From CAXMST01 sp963793415 (GTDB lineage Bacteria > Actinomycetota > Thermoleophilia > Solirubrobacterales > 70-9), in NCBI GenBank assembly GCA_963793415.1, contig CAWCAC010000002.1, positions 62,001 to 126,000 of the forward strand: DNA of 64,000 nt. Reading direction: 5' to 3'. Made by a program: the position numbers and the translations under genes. Positions 1 through 10,664 of the stretch are shown piece by piece (position 1 is the stretch's first letter; each line of letters starts with the position of its first letter). Under the pieces are notes generated by a model. It made no database searches, was not told the DNA's origin, and worked only from the letters and a program-made list of their open reading frames with translations.

Positions 1-1
1 C

Positions 2-328
2 CCCGCGATCGTCAGGACCGGCCCGCTCGCGATCGCGATCTCGACCGCCGGCGCCTCCCCCGCCCTGGCGAAGCGGATGAAGCGGGAGATCTCGGAGATG
101 TTCGGCGACGCCTACGCGGATCTCGCCCAGATCCTCAACGACGAGCGCGGCTGGGCCAAGGGCACGTTGCCGACCTACCAGGACCGCAAGGCCTTCTTCG
201 AGGAGATCGTCAACGGCGATCCCGATCCGGTCCAGCTGCTCCGCGACGGCCGCCGCGACGAGCTCGACGCGATCATCGCCGCCGCCCGCGAGCGCCACGG
301 CGCGCGGGTCGCGGCCGAAGCGACCTAG
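2..328 (+). CDS. Siroheme synthase N-terminal domain protein (precorrin-2 dehydrogenase / MET8-like), 5' truncated by window edge
   Basis: The reading frame is open from base 2, so the gene begins outside the window. The first visible residues include GPLAIAISTAGASPALAKR, which matches the conserved substrate-binding stretch of the CysG-N/Met8p family (typically IAISTGGxSPxLAxxxR). The remaining ~85 residues are helical and charged, like the C-terminal dimerisation/ferrochelatase part of these enzymes. The family oxidises precorrin-2 to sirohydrochlorin with NAD and may insert iron to make siroheme. There is no uroporphyrin methyltransferase domain at the 3' end, so this is either the stand-alone enzyme or a protein ending with this domain. 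The stop is followed by a long noncoding foldback element and a convergent gene. Confidence 0.75.
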   Translation, partial: PAIVRTGPLAIAISTAGASPALAKRMKREISEMFGDAYADLAQILNDERGWAKGTLPTYQDRKAFFEEIVNGDPDPVQLLRDGRRDELDAIIAAARERHGARVAAEAT

Positions 329-384
329 GGCCCAGAGCCGCTGCGAGGGCGGCCGGGTCCAGGACCGGGCAGGGCTCGGGCCTG

Positions 385-658
385 GCTGCAGGCGGGCGTT
401 TGCAGCGAGGGGAGGTTGATGGAGGGGGTTGGCTGGCGCCTCGGGGCGGCGGACACCAGATCTAGGCAACAAACGTGAAGCACGTCGCTTCGAGGGTGGG
501 CCGCTTCACGAACATGCCGCCCAGCGCAAGGAACGTGAAGTCCGCCCGCCCCGCCCAGACGTCTTTCACGTTTGTGCCGCGCGCCGGCCTCATCTCCCCT
601 CCCTCACTGCAAATCCGCGGCCCGGACCCTCGTCCCCGCCCTCGGACGGCGACGCCTC
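385..658. repeat. Foldback element, family A copy 1, between convergent genes
   Basis: The gap of about 346 bp between the siroheme gene and the GNAT gene has no convincing ORF. Outer arms are TTTGCAGCGAGGGGAGG (399-415) and its near-complement ending CCTCACTGCAAA (595-613). Flanking bases 385-412 and 591-658 closely resemble those of the copy near 38.1-38.4 kb. Inside, an 11-bp inverted repeat ACAAACGTGAA/TTCACGTTTGT lies at 469-479 and 565-575. The heptamer CGTGAAG or its complement recurs at 474, 504, 534 and 564 (one mismatch in the last), exactly 30 bp apart and alternating in orientation. Likely a bidirectional terminator or non-autonomous repeat; function is inferred. Confidence 0.7.
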
Positions 659-674
659 GCGACCACACCCACGC

Positions 675-1316
675 CTACCCCGCCAGGGCCTCGTCCGTTC
701 CCGGCCTCTCCAGCCTCCACATGACGCTTCCGCTCGGCAGGCGCATCTCGCCCAGCTCCCGGTAGCCGAGGGAGGCGTAGAAGGCGGCGTTCTCGCGCGT
801 GCCCGTCTCCAGATATATAGAGAGGCCGGAGGGGTCGGACCACTCGTGCAGGTCGGCCATCAGGGCGCGGCCGGCGCCGCGCCCCTGCTCGGCCGGCTCG
901 ACGCCGATGAACCACAGATACGCATGGGGGTGTTCGATGTGGACGGCCCGCATCGCGCGGTCGTCGCGGAGGCCGCGGGAGAGCGTGAACGGGCCGGCCG
1001 CGAAGAACCAGGGCACCTCCCAGAGCGAGGCGCTCTCGGGCAGCGGCCAGCCGCCGTCGGCGAAGGCGATCGTGGCGCCGGCGATCGCGCCGGTGTCCCC
1101 GTCGCGGACGACGCGGATCCGGGCGCCATGGCGGGAGGAGCCCTGGACGATCCCCCAGAAGGCGGCCCGGTTGGCGAAGGCGCGGTGGGCCCGCAGCCGG
1201 GGTCCGATCGCGGTCCAGACCGGGTCGTCGACGAAGGCCGCTGCGAGGACCGTCGCCACCTTGCGGAGCTCGGCCGGAGCCGGGTCGGAGATCTGGAGGC
1301 CGGAGCCGGAGGTCAC
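675..1316 (-). CDS. GNAT family N-acetyltransferase
   Basis: Predicted 213 residues starting at GTG (1316). The C-terminal half carries the GNAT acetyl-CoA site: a strand YLWFIGVEP followed by AEQGRGAGRALM, matching the Q/RxxGxG/A pyrophosphate-binding loop, then ENAAFYASLGY, the usual helix before the last strand. GNAT enzymes move an acetyl group from acetyl-CoA to an amine; the substrate cannot be deduced. The open frame runs far upstream into the next gene's antisense, but that part is low-complexity Arg/Ala and not coding. The gene is convergent with the siroheme gene across the foldback element, and 32 bp separate it from the stop of the upstream hemolysin-III gene, so the two could be cotranscribed. 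Confidence 0.85.
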   Translation of the reverse strand: MTSGSGLQISDPAPAELRKVATVLAAAFVDDPVWTAIGPRLRAHRAFANRAAFWGIVQGSSRHGARIRVVRDGDTGAIAGATIAFADGGWPLPESASLWEVPWFFAAGPFTLSRGLRDDRAMRAVHIEHPHAYLWFIGVEPAEQGRGAGRALMADLHEWSDPSGLSIYLETGTRENAAFYASLGYRELGEMRLPSGSVMWRLERPGTDEALAG

Positions 1317-1348
1317 GGGGGAGCCGGCTCGCGGTCCCGCGGAGTCGC

Positions 1349-2158
1349 TCAGGCGGCGCCCGCGTAGATTGCGACCGCGGCGAAGTGGGCGGCGGCCGCG
1401 GCGACGACGAGCACATGGAAGATCTCGTGATAGCCGAAGACGGCGGGGCGCGGGTCGGGGCGCTGGATCGCATAGACGACGGCGCCGATCATGTAGAGGA
1501 TGCCGCCGACGGCGATCAGGGCCCCGGCGCCGAATCCGGCCTCGGCGACGATCGCCGGCAACGCCACGGCGCCGAGCAGGCCGACGACCACGTAGACGAC
1601 CGAGTGGACCCACTTCGGCGATTCGGTCCAGATCGTCTCGACGAAGATGCCGGCGATCGCGCCGACCCAGACGGCGATCAGGACCGCATCGGCAAGCGGG
1701 CCGTCGAGCAGCAGCACGAGGAAGGGCGTCACGGTGCCGGCGATCAGCAAGAAGATCATCGAGTGGTCGAGCCGGCGCATCCACAGACGCGCCGACGGGC
1801 GCTTCCAATCGGTCCGGTGGTACAGCGCGCTGGTTCCGAGCAGGGCCGAGAGCGAGAGCGCGTAGATACCGAGGGCGACCTTCGAGGTCGAGGTATCGCC
1901 GGCGAGGGCGACGAGCAGCAGGCCCGCGAGCAGCGAGACCCAGAAGGCGTAGCCGTGGATGACGCCGCGCAGCTTCGGCTTGACCTTTGCCTGGAGCTCG
2001 GCCGCGGCGGCCTTGGCCGTCTCGACCCGCTCGCCGGCGGCAGCCTTGGCGGTCTCCATCCGCTCGCCGGCGGCAGCCTTGGCCGTCTCGACGCGCTCGC
2101 CGGCCGCGACTTTGGCGCTCTCCATCCGCTCGCGCCCGTCTTGGACTCGCTTCTTCAT
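1349..2158 (-). CDS. Hemolysin III / YqfA family seven-helix membrane protein with N-terminal 11-residue repeats
   Basis: Predicted 269 residues. The core has about seven membrane helices and the family signatures SALYHR, LDHSMIFLLIAGTVTPF and GYHEIFHVLV, with the conserved His residues of the PAQR/HlyIII superfamily, suggested to be metal-dependent membrane hydrolases. The start at 2158 (MKKRVQDG) is preferred over upstream ATGs because AGAGAGGTG lies 9 bases before it. The odd part is the first ~55 residues: four tandem 11-residue units of type ERVETAKAAAG, encoded by a 33-bp DNA repeat, forming an amphipathic helical extension that ordinary HlyIII proteins lack. Function of the extension is unknown; membrane-surface association or coiled-coil oligomerisation are possibilities. 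Confidence 0.85.
   Translation of the reverse strand: MKKRVQDGRERMESAKVAAGERVETAKAAAGERMETAKAAAGERVETAKAAAAELQAKVKPKLRGVIHGYAFWVSLLAGLLLVALAGDTSTSKVALGIYALSLSALLGTSALYHRTDWKRPSARLWMRRLDHSMIFLLIAGTVTPFLVLLLDGPLADAVLIAVWVGAIAGIFVETIWTESPKWVHSVVYVVVGLLGAVALPAIVAEAGFGAGALIAVGGILYMIGAVVYAIQRPDPRPAVFGYHEIFHVLVVAAAAAHFAAVAIYAGAA
2010..2141. repeat. 33-bp tandem repeat, four units, inside the hemolysin-III gene
   Basis: Units begin at 2010, 2043, 2076 and 2109. The first three are nearly identical and the fourth, nearest the start codon, is diverged. Each encodes one 11-residue helical unit (ER[VM]E[TS]AK[AV]AAG). The in-frame length means copy-number change would lengthen or shorten the helix without breaking the gene. 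Confidence 0.9.
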
Positions 2159-2337
2159 GCCGTCGGTCACCTCTCTCATTATGGGGGGCGGACGGCACCG
2201 CGTCTGCACTTCGCGCACTGCCGGGGGCCGGGGTGCGTTGTAATCCCCCGCTCAACGGCCGGCCAAACCGGCGCCGGCCCCAGGATGGCGACGCCGGGCG
2301 GGCGGTGGGTGCGGGAAACTGCTGAACTTTCAACGAT

Positions 2338-2355
2338 CTACCCCTTTTGGGGTAG
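2338..2355 (+). promoter_or_regulatory. Perfect hairpin CTACCCC-TTTT-GGGGTAG in the nrdR leader
   Basis: A 7-bp perfect inverted repeat with a four-base loop lies 72 bases before the chosen nrdR start. It is not followed by a T-run, so it is more likely an operator or RNA structure than a terminator. The rest of 2219-2427 contains the divergent promoters; I could not identify a convincing NrdR box or cobalamin riboswitch. Confidence 0.45.
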
Positions 2356-2427
2356 AGGAAGCCGGGCATCCCCCCACATCTGGTGTCTCAGCTTTTCCGT
2401 CCGCTACCGCTAGTACCTTCGCCGCCC

Positions 2428-3019
2428 TTGAATTGTCCGCTTTGTGACAACCGATCCCGGGTCGTGGAGAGCCGCCAGGCCGCCGAAGGCGCCGCCGTCA
2501 GGCGCCGCCGCGAGTGCGTCTCCTGCGCCCATCGCTTCACCACGTTCGAGCGGCTCGAGCCCTCGATGGCGATCGTCCGCAAGCGCGACGGTCGCCGCCA
2601 GGAGTTCGACGCGGCCAAGCTCAGGGCCGGGCTCGAGCGCGCCGCGCACAAGCTGCCCGCCGCCGAGGCGGCGGTCGGGCGGATCGCCGAGCTCGTCGAA
2701 CTCGAGGCGGCGACCGGCGGCGAGCTCTCGACGCGGAGGATCGGCGAGCTCTGCCTCGAGGGCCTCCGCAACGCCGATCGCGTCGCCTACCTGCGCTTCG
2801 CCACCGTCCACAAGCAGCTCGCCGACACCGAGGCGATCCGGGCCGAGCTCTCGGCCCTCGATCTCGACGCCGAGGCGGCCGAACTGGCCGCGCTGCCCGC
2901 CGCCCCCGGCCCCCGCTGGCGCGCCGAAGCCGCAAATCACGACAACTTCGATCAGAAAAAAGACCAGGACGAGACCGGCCATGCGCCAGACTTGAACGAG
3001 ACAGATACCGGGAGGATCC

Positions 3020-3027
<8 letters not shown>
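2428..3027 (+). CDS. nrdR: Transcriptional repressor NrdR
   Basis: NrdR is a zinc-ribbon plus ATP-cone repressor that senses nucleotides and controls ribonucleotide reductase genes. Starting at TTG (2428) gives MNCPLC, the canonical beginning, with zinc ligands Cys3, Cys6, Cys30 and Cys33, then RFTTFERLE and an ATP-cone (VRKRDGRRQEFDAAKL onward to about residue 140). A GTG at 2383 in the same frame would add 15 residues not seen in the family, so TTG is preferred. The ~45-residue acidic C-terminal tail is longer than usual. It overlaps nrdJ by 8 bases, so repressor and target are cotranscribed and the operon is probably autoregulated. Confidence 0.93.
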
Positions 3028-5860
<2,833 letters not shown>

Positions 5861-5968
5861 ATCTGACGGACTGAGGGCGCCGATACCGGCGTCATCGGCC
5901 CGCCGGCATAGCGCTGCTATTGCCGGCGGGCCTCTTCCTTGGTCTCGGCGCCCTCAGCCTCGTCAGAT
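5861..5968. terminator. Nested hairpin between convergent genes, family B copy 1
   Basis: It begins at the base after the nrdJ stop. Outer stem: ATCTGACG (5861-5868) and CTGAGGGCGCCGA (5871-5883) pair perfectly with TCGGCGCCCTCAG (5945-5957) and CGTCAGAT (5961-5968). Inner stem: GGCCCGCCGGCA (5897-5908) pairs with TGCCGGCGGGCC (5921-5932), extended by TAGC/GCTA. Block 5887-5941 closely resembles 35478-35532, including unpaired CGGCGTCATCGG and the CCTCTTCCTT tail. It serves nrdJ and the convergent FecR gene. Confidence 0.8.
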
Positions 5969-6020
5969 GGACGGGGCTTGGAGCGTTTGCTCGGGCGGAT
6001 CGGCTGGCCGGGTCTGGGGC

Positions 6021-7265
6021 CTACCGCTTGATGATCTTTGGGGCTTGGCGGCCTTTCTGGATGCCTACCTGGCCGGCTTTGATCAGGATCTCGCCCTTGG
6101 CGCCGTTGATTCCCTTGAGGCTGACTGCGCCTTCCTTGACTGCGACGCGGGTGAGCTGCTTCGGTTTGTCGTAGCTGAGCTGGTACTTGGTGCCGCGCAC
6201 GCCCGCGACCGCCCGGTCGGTGCGGACGTTGAACTTGGCGTCGCTGCCGCTGAGCGCCTTCTTGACCTCGATCCAGGCCTTCTTCAGGGTGTTGGTCACC
6301 GAGAACTCGGTCTTGCCCTCGGCGCACTTGTCGACCTCGAACGAGCCGCCCTTGTCGAGCTCCATCACGGCCCCGTCGGCGAAGCTGATCTTCGACCCCG
6401 GCGGCGCCGAGACGACCTGGCCGGGAAAGGTCCGCATCCCGTCGATGCCGAGCGATTCTCCGTTGGCGGTCGCCGAAGCGACCCTGTTCAGCGCACCTTC
6501 GCAGATCTTGGGCCGGATCTCGATCCGGCTGTACTCCTGATAGGTGTAGGCGAGCGGGCCGAACCCGAGGCTGACCGGCCGCCGGTAGTTCTTCGTGAAG
6601 GCCGCGGCGTTGCTCTCCCAGGCGAGCCCTTCGATCCGGAAGCCGCCGTCCTGCTGCCACTCGTCCTGGTGGGCACCGGTGAAGTTCGCGTTCCAGACGG
6701 TCATCGGTACCTGGCGCTTCTCGTCCGGCACGCCACAGCCGCCCTCGCTCGCATCGACGAGCTCCTTCGGCAGCGCCTCCCCGCTCTCCCCGGCGGGATC
6801 GAGCGTGACCGCGAGCGTGTTGTCGGCGGCGCCGGCGCGCAGATCCGAGACGGCCAGCTCGCCGGTGACCCCCTCGACGACCTCCCTGCCGGAGTAGGCC
6901 GGGCTACTGCCGCGACAGGTGATGGTCCTGGAGACGTGGCCATCCACCGTCACGTAATCCAGGGGAGCCGCTCCACCACTTGCGTTCTCGCGCTCCTCGT
7001 ATTCAGCGGGGACCACCGCCTGGGCGTGGAAGCCGGCGTCGCCCGACAGCTGGCAGTCCGGGAACGTGAAGCAGGAGAGGCCGAACGCCGCGGCTGGGAC
7101 GTCTCTCTGAATCACATCGACCTCGACCACCGCCTCCTTCGGCGCTCCGCTCGGCTCCCCGGCCGCCTCGGCGCCCGCCGCCCCGGCGGGTAGAGCGAGC
7201 GCCAGCGCCGACACCCACGTCGTGATTGCGAGGCGTTGAGCTCGCTTGAGGTCGTGTCCTGCCAT
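6021..7265 (-). CDS. Secreted FecR-domain protein
   Basis: Predicted 414 residues. ATG at 7265 has GGGAG seven bases upstream. Residues ~10-35 form a signal peptide (AITTWVSALALALPAGAAGAEA). The C-terminal ~150 residues resemble the FecR/periplasmic ligand-sensing fold: PPGSKISFADGAVMELDKGG, TDRAVAGVRGTKYQLS, then VKEGAVSLKG and KAGQVGIQKG. The middle 200 residues (several Cys pairs) are not recognised. Outside Gram-negative TonB systems such domains are exported proteins of unknown role, so iron signalling should not be assumed. Its 5' end overlaps the divergent GntR gene by about 30 bases if both starts are right. Confidence 0.7.
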   Translation of the reverse strand: MAGHDLKRAQRLAITTWVSALALALPAGAAGAEAAGEPSGAPKEAVVEVDVIQRDVPAAAFGLSCFTFPDCQLSGDAGFHAQAVVPAEYEERENASGGAAPLDYVTVDGHVSRTITCRGSSPAYSGREVVEGVTGELAVSDLRAGAADNTLAVTLDPAGESGEALPKELVDASEGGCGVPDEKRQVPMTVWNANFTGAHQDEWQQDGGFRIEGLAWESNAAAFTKNYRRPVSLGFGPLAYTYQEYSRIEIRPKICEGALNRVASATANGESLGIDGMRTFPGQVVSAPPGSKISFADGAVMELDKGGSFEVDKCAEGKTEFSVTNTLKKAWIEVKKALSGSDAKFNVRTDRAVAGVRGTKYQLSYDKPKQLTRVAVKEGAVSLKGINGAKGEILIKAGQVGIQKGRQAPKIIKR

Positions 7266-7916
7266 GTCGTAGCTCCCATTCTCCGGGATGCGATCGTCAG
7301 TGGCGAGCTCGAGCCGGGCAGCCGGCTTCGCGACGGCGAGCTCGCCGAGCGCCTCGGAACGAGCAGGACTCCGGTCCGCGAGGCGCTGCGCCGGCTCAGC
7401 GACGAGGGCATCGTGATCACCCAGCCGAACACTGCGACGAGGGTCGCTCCCCTCGACGCGACGGGAGCCGCCGAGGCCTTCGTCGTGCTTGCAGCGCTGC
7501 ATGCCCTGGCCACTCGCCTCGGCGTTTCCGAGCTCACGGCCGCGGAGCTGCGGGAGATGGAGACGCTCAACGAACAGCGCCGCGCCGCGATCGAGCGCAA
7601 CGATCTGCTGCCGGTGATCGAGCTCGATGACGCCTTCCACGGCGTCCTCGTCACCGCTTCCAGGAACAGGGAGCTTGCCCGGGCGATCGATCATCTGATG
7701 CCGAAGATCCGGAGGCTGGACCACCGGCACTTCAGCAAGCTGACACGGGACGAGATCCCAGATGACCACGGTCCGATCCTGTCGGCGTGCCGGGCCGGCG
7801 ACGCGGCCGAGGCCGCGCGGCTCGTGGAGGAGAGCTTCCTCAAGCTCGGCGAATCGGCCGAGCGCGAGCTCGCCGAGCAGCCCGGCGATTCGGCTTCGGC
7901 GGCAGGGCAGCGTTAG
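7236..7916 (+). CDS. GntR family transcriptional regulator (FadR/FCD subfamily)
   Basis: Residues ~14-65 form the GntR winged helix: LRDAIVSGELEPGSRL, then LAERLGTSRTPVREALRRL and DEGIV, the family hallmark. The remainder is an all-helical FCD effector domain with likely metal-binding residues (ELDDAFHGVLV and a late HGPILSA). FCD regulators usually sense small carboxylic acids. The start is uncertain: TTG 7236 gives a complete helix but overlaps the divergent FecR gene by 30 bases; GTG 7254 would shorten the overlap. It ends 9 bases before the CDF gene and may be cotranscribed with it. Confidence 0.85.
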   Translation: MSSLEVVSCHVVAPILRDAIVSGELEPGSRLRDGELAERLGTSRTPVREALRRLSDEGIVITQPNTATRVAPLDATGAAEAFVVLAALHALATRLGVSELTAAELREMETLNEQRRAAIERNDLLPVIELDDAFHGVLVTASRNRELARAIDHLMPKIRRLDHRHFSKLTRDEIPDDHGPILSACRAGDAAEAARLVEESFLKLGESAERELAEQPGDSASAAGQR

Positions 7917-7925
7917 CCTGGAGCG

Positions 7926-8696
7926 ATGGCCGCGCTGTCGTCTTACGGGCCGGTTCGAGGCGAGCTCCATCGCCACGGGCGGCGGCTGCACAGGCATCCG
8001 CACTCCGGCCCTCATACCCACGCTCCGCGCGAGCGCTCCCACGACCGAAGTCACGCTCACGACCACTCGCACGGCCACGACCACTCGCACGGGCTCGTCG
8101 ATCCGAGCATAAAGCGGTCGCGGGAGGGGCTGCGGGCCGTCGGGCTGGCGCTCGCGGTGCTCGGGCTCACCGCGGTCGCCCAGCTGGCGATCTTCTTCGC
8201 CAGCGGCAGCATCGCCCTGCTCGCCGACCTGGTCCACAACTTCGGCGACGCGGCGACCGCGATCCCGCTCGCGATCGCCTTCGCGGTCCGCTCCGCGCGG
8301 GCCGAGCGCGGCGCCGGGCTGTTCGTCGTCGCCGTCATCTTCTTCTCCGCCTGCGTGGCCGGCTTCGAGGCGGTCTCGCGTCTGATCAACCCGGAGACGC
8401 CGACGCATCTGGTCGCACTCGCGGCCGCCGGCGTCATCGGCTACCTCGGCAACTGGTTCGCTGCCGGGATCCGGACCCGGGCGGGCCGCCGGCTCGACAG
8501 CCCGGCGCTGATCGCCGACGGCAACCACGCCCGCGCCGACGCCTACGTCAGCCTTGCGGTCGTCGCCAGCGCAGCCGCGGTCGCCGTCGGCGTGCCGGTC
8601 GCCGACCCGCTGGTCGGCCTCGCGATCACGGTCGTGATCCTGCGCATCACCTGGGAGTCGTGGAAGACGGTCCGCGGCCACGACCACTCGCACTGA
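7926..8696 (+). CDS. Cation diffusion facilitator (Zn/Co/Cd exporter)
   Basis: 256 residues. The N-terminal ~55 residues are extremely His-rich (HAHDHSHGHDHSHG) and the C-terminus ends GHDHSH, so both ends can bind metal. Six membrane helices follow, with the CDF transport-site motifs LLADLVHNFGDA in helix II and ADGNHARADAYVS in helix V, each with the paired His/Asp ligands. CDF proteins export divalent metals in exchange for protons. The cytoplasmic C-terminal domain typical of longer members is missing, as in compact CzcD/ZitB-like proteins. One base separates it from the next small gene. Confidence 0.9.
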   Translation: MAALSSYGPVRGELHRHGRRLHRHPHSGPHTHAPRERSHDRSHAHDHSHGHDHSHGLVDPSIKRSREGLRAVGLALAVLGLTAVAQLAIFFASGSIALLADLVHNFGDAATAIPLAIAFAVRSARAERGAGLFVVAVIFFSACVAGFEAVSRLINPETPTHLVALAAAGVIGYLGNWFAAGIRTRAGRRLDSPALIADGNHARADAYVSLAVVASAAAVAVGVPVADPLVGLAITVVILRITWESWKTVRGHDHSH

Positions 8697-8697
8697 C

Positions 8698-9015
8698 GTG
8701 TCGAAGCTGCGCGGAGTGCTCGAGCTCGAGGTGCCCCCGGAGATCGCCCGGGGCGCCTGCTTTCAGGCGCTCGAGGATCTGGGCTGGCACGTCGAGCGCG
8801 AGGAGACCGACGCCATCGCCGGGCACGAGGAGGCCTGCGAGCTTCCCTGTCACCAGACACCGGCCAGCGTTCTGCTGCGCGTGACCGGAGAGGCTGGGCG
8901 CTCGTCCGTGACGATCGAGACCCGCGTGCCCGGGATCGGCCCGATCGCCTCGACCCACGCCCGCGGCCGCCAGGAAGCCATCGTCCGGCGCGTCCACGCC
9001 GCCGCGACGGGCTGA
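8698..9015 (+). CDS. Hypothetical small protein cotranscribed with the CDF exporter
   Basis: 105 residues from GTG, starting one base after the CDF stop. No membrane segment or recognised domain. It alternates strands and helices (KLRGVLELEVPPEIARGACF, then SVTIETRVPGIG) in a pattern like polyketide cyclase/SRPBCC or ferredoxin-like small proteins, but I cannot assign it. Two Cys and several His residues (GHEEACELPCHQ) could bind metal, which would suit the exporter next door; that is speculation. Confidence 0.6.
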   Translation: MSKLRGVLELEVPPEIARGACFQALEDLGWHVEREETDAIAGHEEACELPCHQTPASVLLRVTGEAGRSSVTIETRVPGIGPIASTHARGRQEAIVRRVHAAATG

Positions 9016-9022
9016 CCGATGG

Positions 9023-9056
9023 CGACAGGCCCGGAGCGGGGACTCCGGACCTGTCG
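9023..9056. terminator. Bidirectional terminator hairpin
   Basis: CGACAGG-C-CCGGAG, loop CGGGGA, CTCCGG-A-CCTGTCG: a 13-bp stem with one C/A mismatch filling the short gap between two convergent genes. Confidence 0.7.
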
Positions 9057-9065
9057 GGCCTCGGT

Positions 9066-10539
9066 CTAGATCGCGCCGGCCAGTTCAGCCTCAGCTGCTG
9101 CCTCGGCGTCGGCGCTCGGGGACTCGTCAGCGGGCGCCGGCGCCTGCGGGCCCGAAGGCCGCAGAGTGATGTAGGCCAGCGCTGCGCCGACGAGTGCTAC
9201 GGCGGCCGCGCCGATGAACGCGGCCGAGAATCCGTCGGTCAGTGCCTCGGGGTTTCCGAGTTGATCTGCGCCCTGGGATGTCGCCAGGGCGGTCATCGCT
9301 GCCAGGCCGAGGGCTGAGCCCACCTGATAGCTGGTGTTGACGATGCCGGACGCCAGCCCACCCTCCTCGGGACGGGCGCTGGAGATCGCCGTGCCGAGCG
9401 AGGGGATGAACGCGAGCGCCATTCCCGCCGCCGCGACGAGCGACGCCGGCAGCACGTCGACGACGAAGCGTGCCGTCGGGGCGGGCCAGGCTGAGCCCGG
9501 CCAGGCCTGCGGCCAGGACGAGGAGCCCGGCCACGATCGGGGCCTTGAAGCCGAAGCGCGCGATCACACGCGGCGCGACGACGACCATCAGGCCCATGAT
9601 CGCCAGGGTCATCGGCAGCAGCGCCGAGCCTCCCTCGAACGCCCCGTAGCCCAGCACCTGCTGGAGGTAGAGGTTGAGGAAGAACCACATCGGGATCCAG
9701 GCGGCGCCGAGCAGCAGCTGCGCCATGTTGGCGGCAGCCAGATTCGGCGTGCGGAAGATCGCCAACCGCACGAGCGGCTCCCTGCGACGGTCCTGAAGGG
9801 CGACGAACACACCGATCAGGGCCACCGCTCCCGCGAGGACGCCGAGCGTCTCGGCCGAGCCCCAGCCTTCGACGGGCGCCCGGACGATGCCGAACACGGC
9901 GAGGGCGAGCCCGGCCGTCACCGCGACGGCGCCGGGAACGTCGATCGAGCCCCGGCGCCTCGGAGTCGCGGGCATCACCCGGGGTGTGAGCACGAGGACG
10001 GCGAGCGCGATCGGGATGTTGATGAAGAACACCCACGGCCAGCTGATCCACTCGGTGATCACGCCACCGAGAAAGACGCCGGCGGTGCCGCCGGCGGGTG
10101 CCGCCGCTCCGTAGAGGGCGAGGGCCTTGGTCAGCTCCTTCGGCTCCGAGCCGAACAGGATCATCAGCAGGGTCAGCGCGCTCGGCGCGATCAGCGCCGC
10201 GCCGACACCCTGGATCCCCCTGCCGACGAGCTCGGCGCCGACGCCGCCGGCAAGGCCGGCGATCAGCGATCCCACGGCCAGCACGGCCCAGCCGACCGTG
10301 AACACGCGCCGCGCGCCGAACAGGTCGGAGAGCCGGCCGCCGAGCAGCAGCAGGCCGCCGAATGCGATCACGTATGCGTTGAAGACCCAGGAGAGGCTCT
10401 CCTGGGTGAAGCCGAGATCGGCCTGGATCTCCGGCAGCGCCACGCCGATGATCGAGGTGTCCATGATCACCATGAACTGGGCGAGGGCGATCAGGCCGAG
10501 GGCCAACCACCTCGTTGGATGTCTTGCTTGGGGTTCCAT
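9066..10539 (-). pseudogene. MFS drug/cation efflux transporter (DHA2 type), frameshifted
   Basis: The first ~355 residues from ATG 10539 (GGGAGG seven bases upstream) are a normal 14-helix EmrB/QacA-type transporter: LGLIALAQFMVIMDTSIIGVA, then GGRLSDLFGARRVF. The frame then breaks after LSLARPDGT near 9465-9472, and the transporter resumes in another frame as VVDVLPASLVAAAGMALAF to the stop at 9066. Removing one C on the coding strand restores a continuous ~490-residue protein. This is a recent inactivation, a sequencing error or, least likely, programmed frameshifting. The promoter carries a CsoR-like palindrome, and the upstream operon encodes a metal-binding cyclase fusion, so metal-responsive efflux is a reasonable guess. 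Confidence 0.8.
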
Positions 10540-10591
10540 TCCGTGCCTCCCTGAGATACGGGGTGGGGGTATATGCGCATGGAACCGTAGC

Positions 10592-10608
10592 ATACCCCCG
10601 GGGGGTAT
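10592..10608 (-). promoter_or_regulatory. CsoR-like operator ATACCCCC-G-GGGGGTAT in the MFS promoter
   Basis: A perfect 8-bp inverted repeat with one central base, the ATACCCC...GGGGTAT pattern known for CsoR/RcnR-family metal sensors in actinobacteria. It lies 53 bases upstream of the MFS start and overlaps a TATGCT-like -10 on the minus strand. A related half-site ATACCCCCACCCCGTAT occurs just downstream (10558-10574, minus strand). No csoR gene is in the window, so the regulator would be elsewhere. Confidence 0.6.
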
Positions 10609-10664
10609 TAGAGAAGCGCAGATGCGCCCCGGTCGTAGGCTCCGTCCTAAGGCCGCTGAGGCAG

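Noticed and set aside
429..1367. ORFs inside foldback element copy 1 and over the GNAT gene
   Set aside because: Arg/Pro/Gly-rich translations with no homology signal and no ribosome sites. The noncoding inverted repeats explain the sequence better.
2371..2388. NrdR box around CACATCTGGTGT
   Set aside because: Only a loose inverted repeat and no second box at the usual spacing; not strong enough to call.
2219..2427. Cobalamin riboswitch ahead of the B12-dependent reductase operon
   Set aside because: Expected by analogy with other actinobacteria, but no GCCACTG B12 box is present; only the 18-bp hairpin at 2338-2355 was found.
6021..8693. Single 890-residue minus-strand protein
   Set aside because: Only the last 414 residues look real (FecR-domain protein). 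The upstream part is the antisense of the GntR and CDF genes.
9066..10539. Programmed ribosomal frameshift in the MFS gene
   Set aside because: No slippery heptamer or downstream pseudoknot is apparent at the junction; mutation or sequencing error is simpler.
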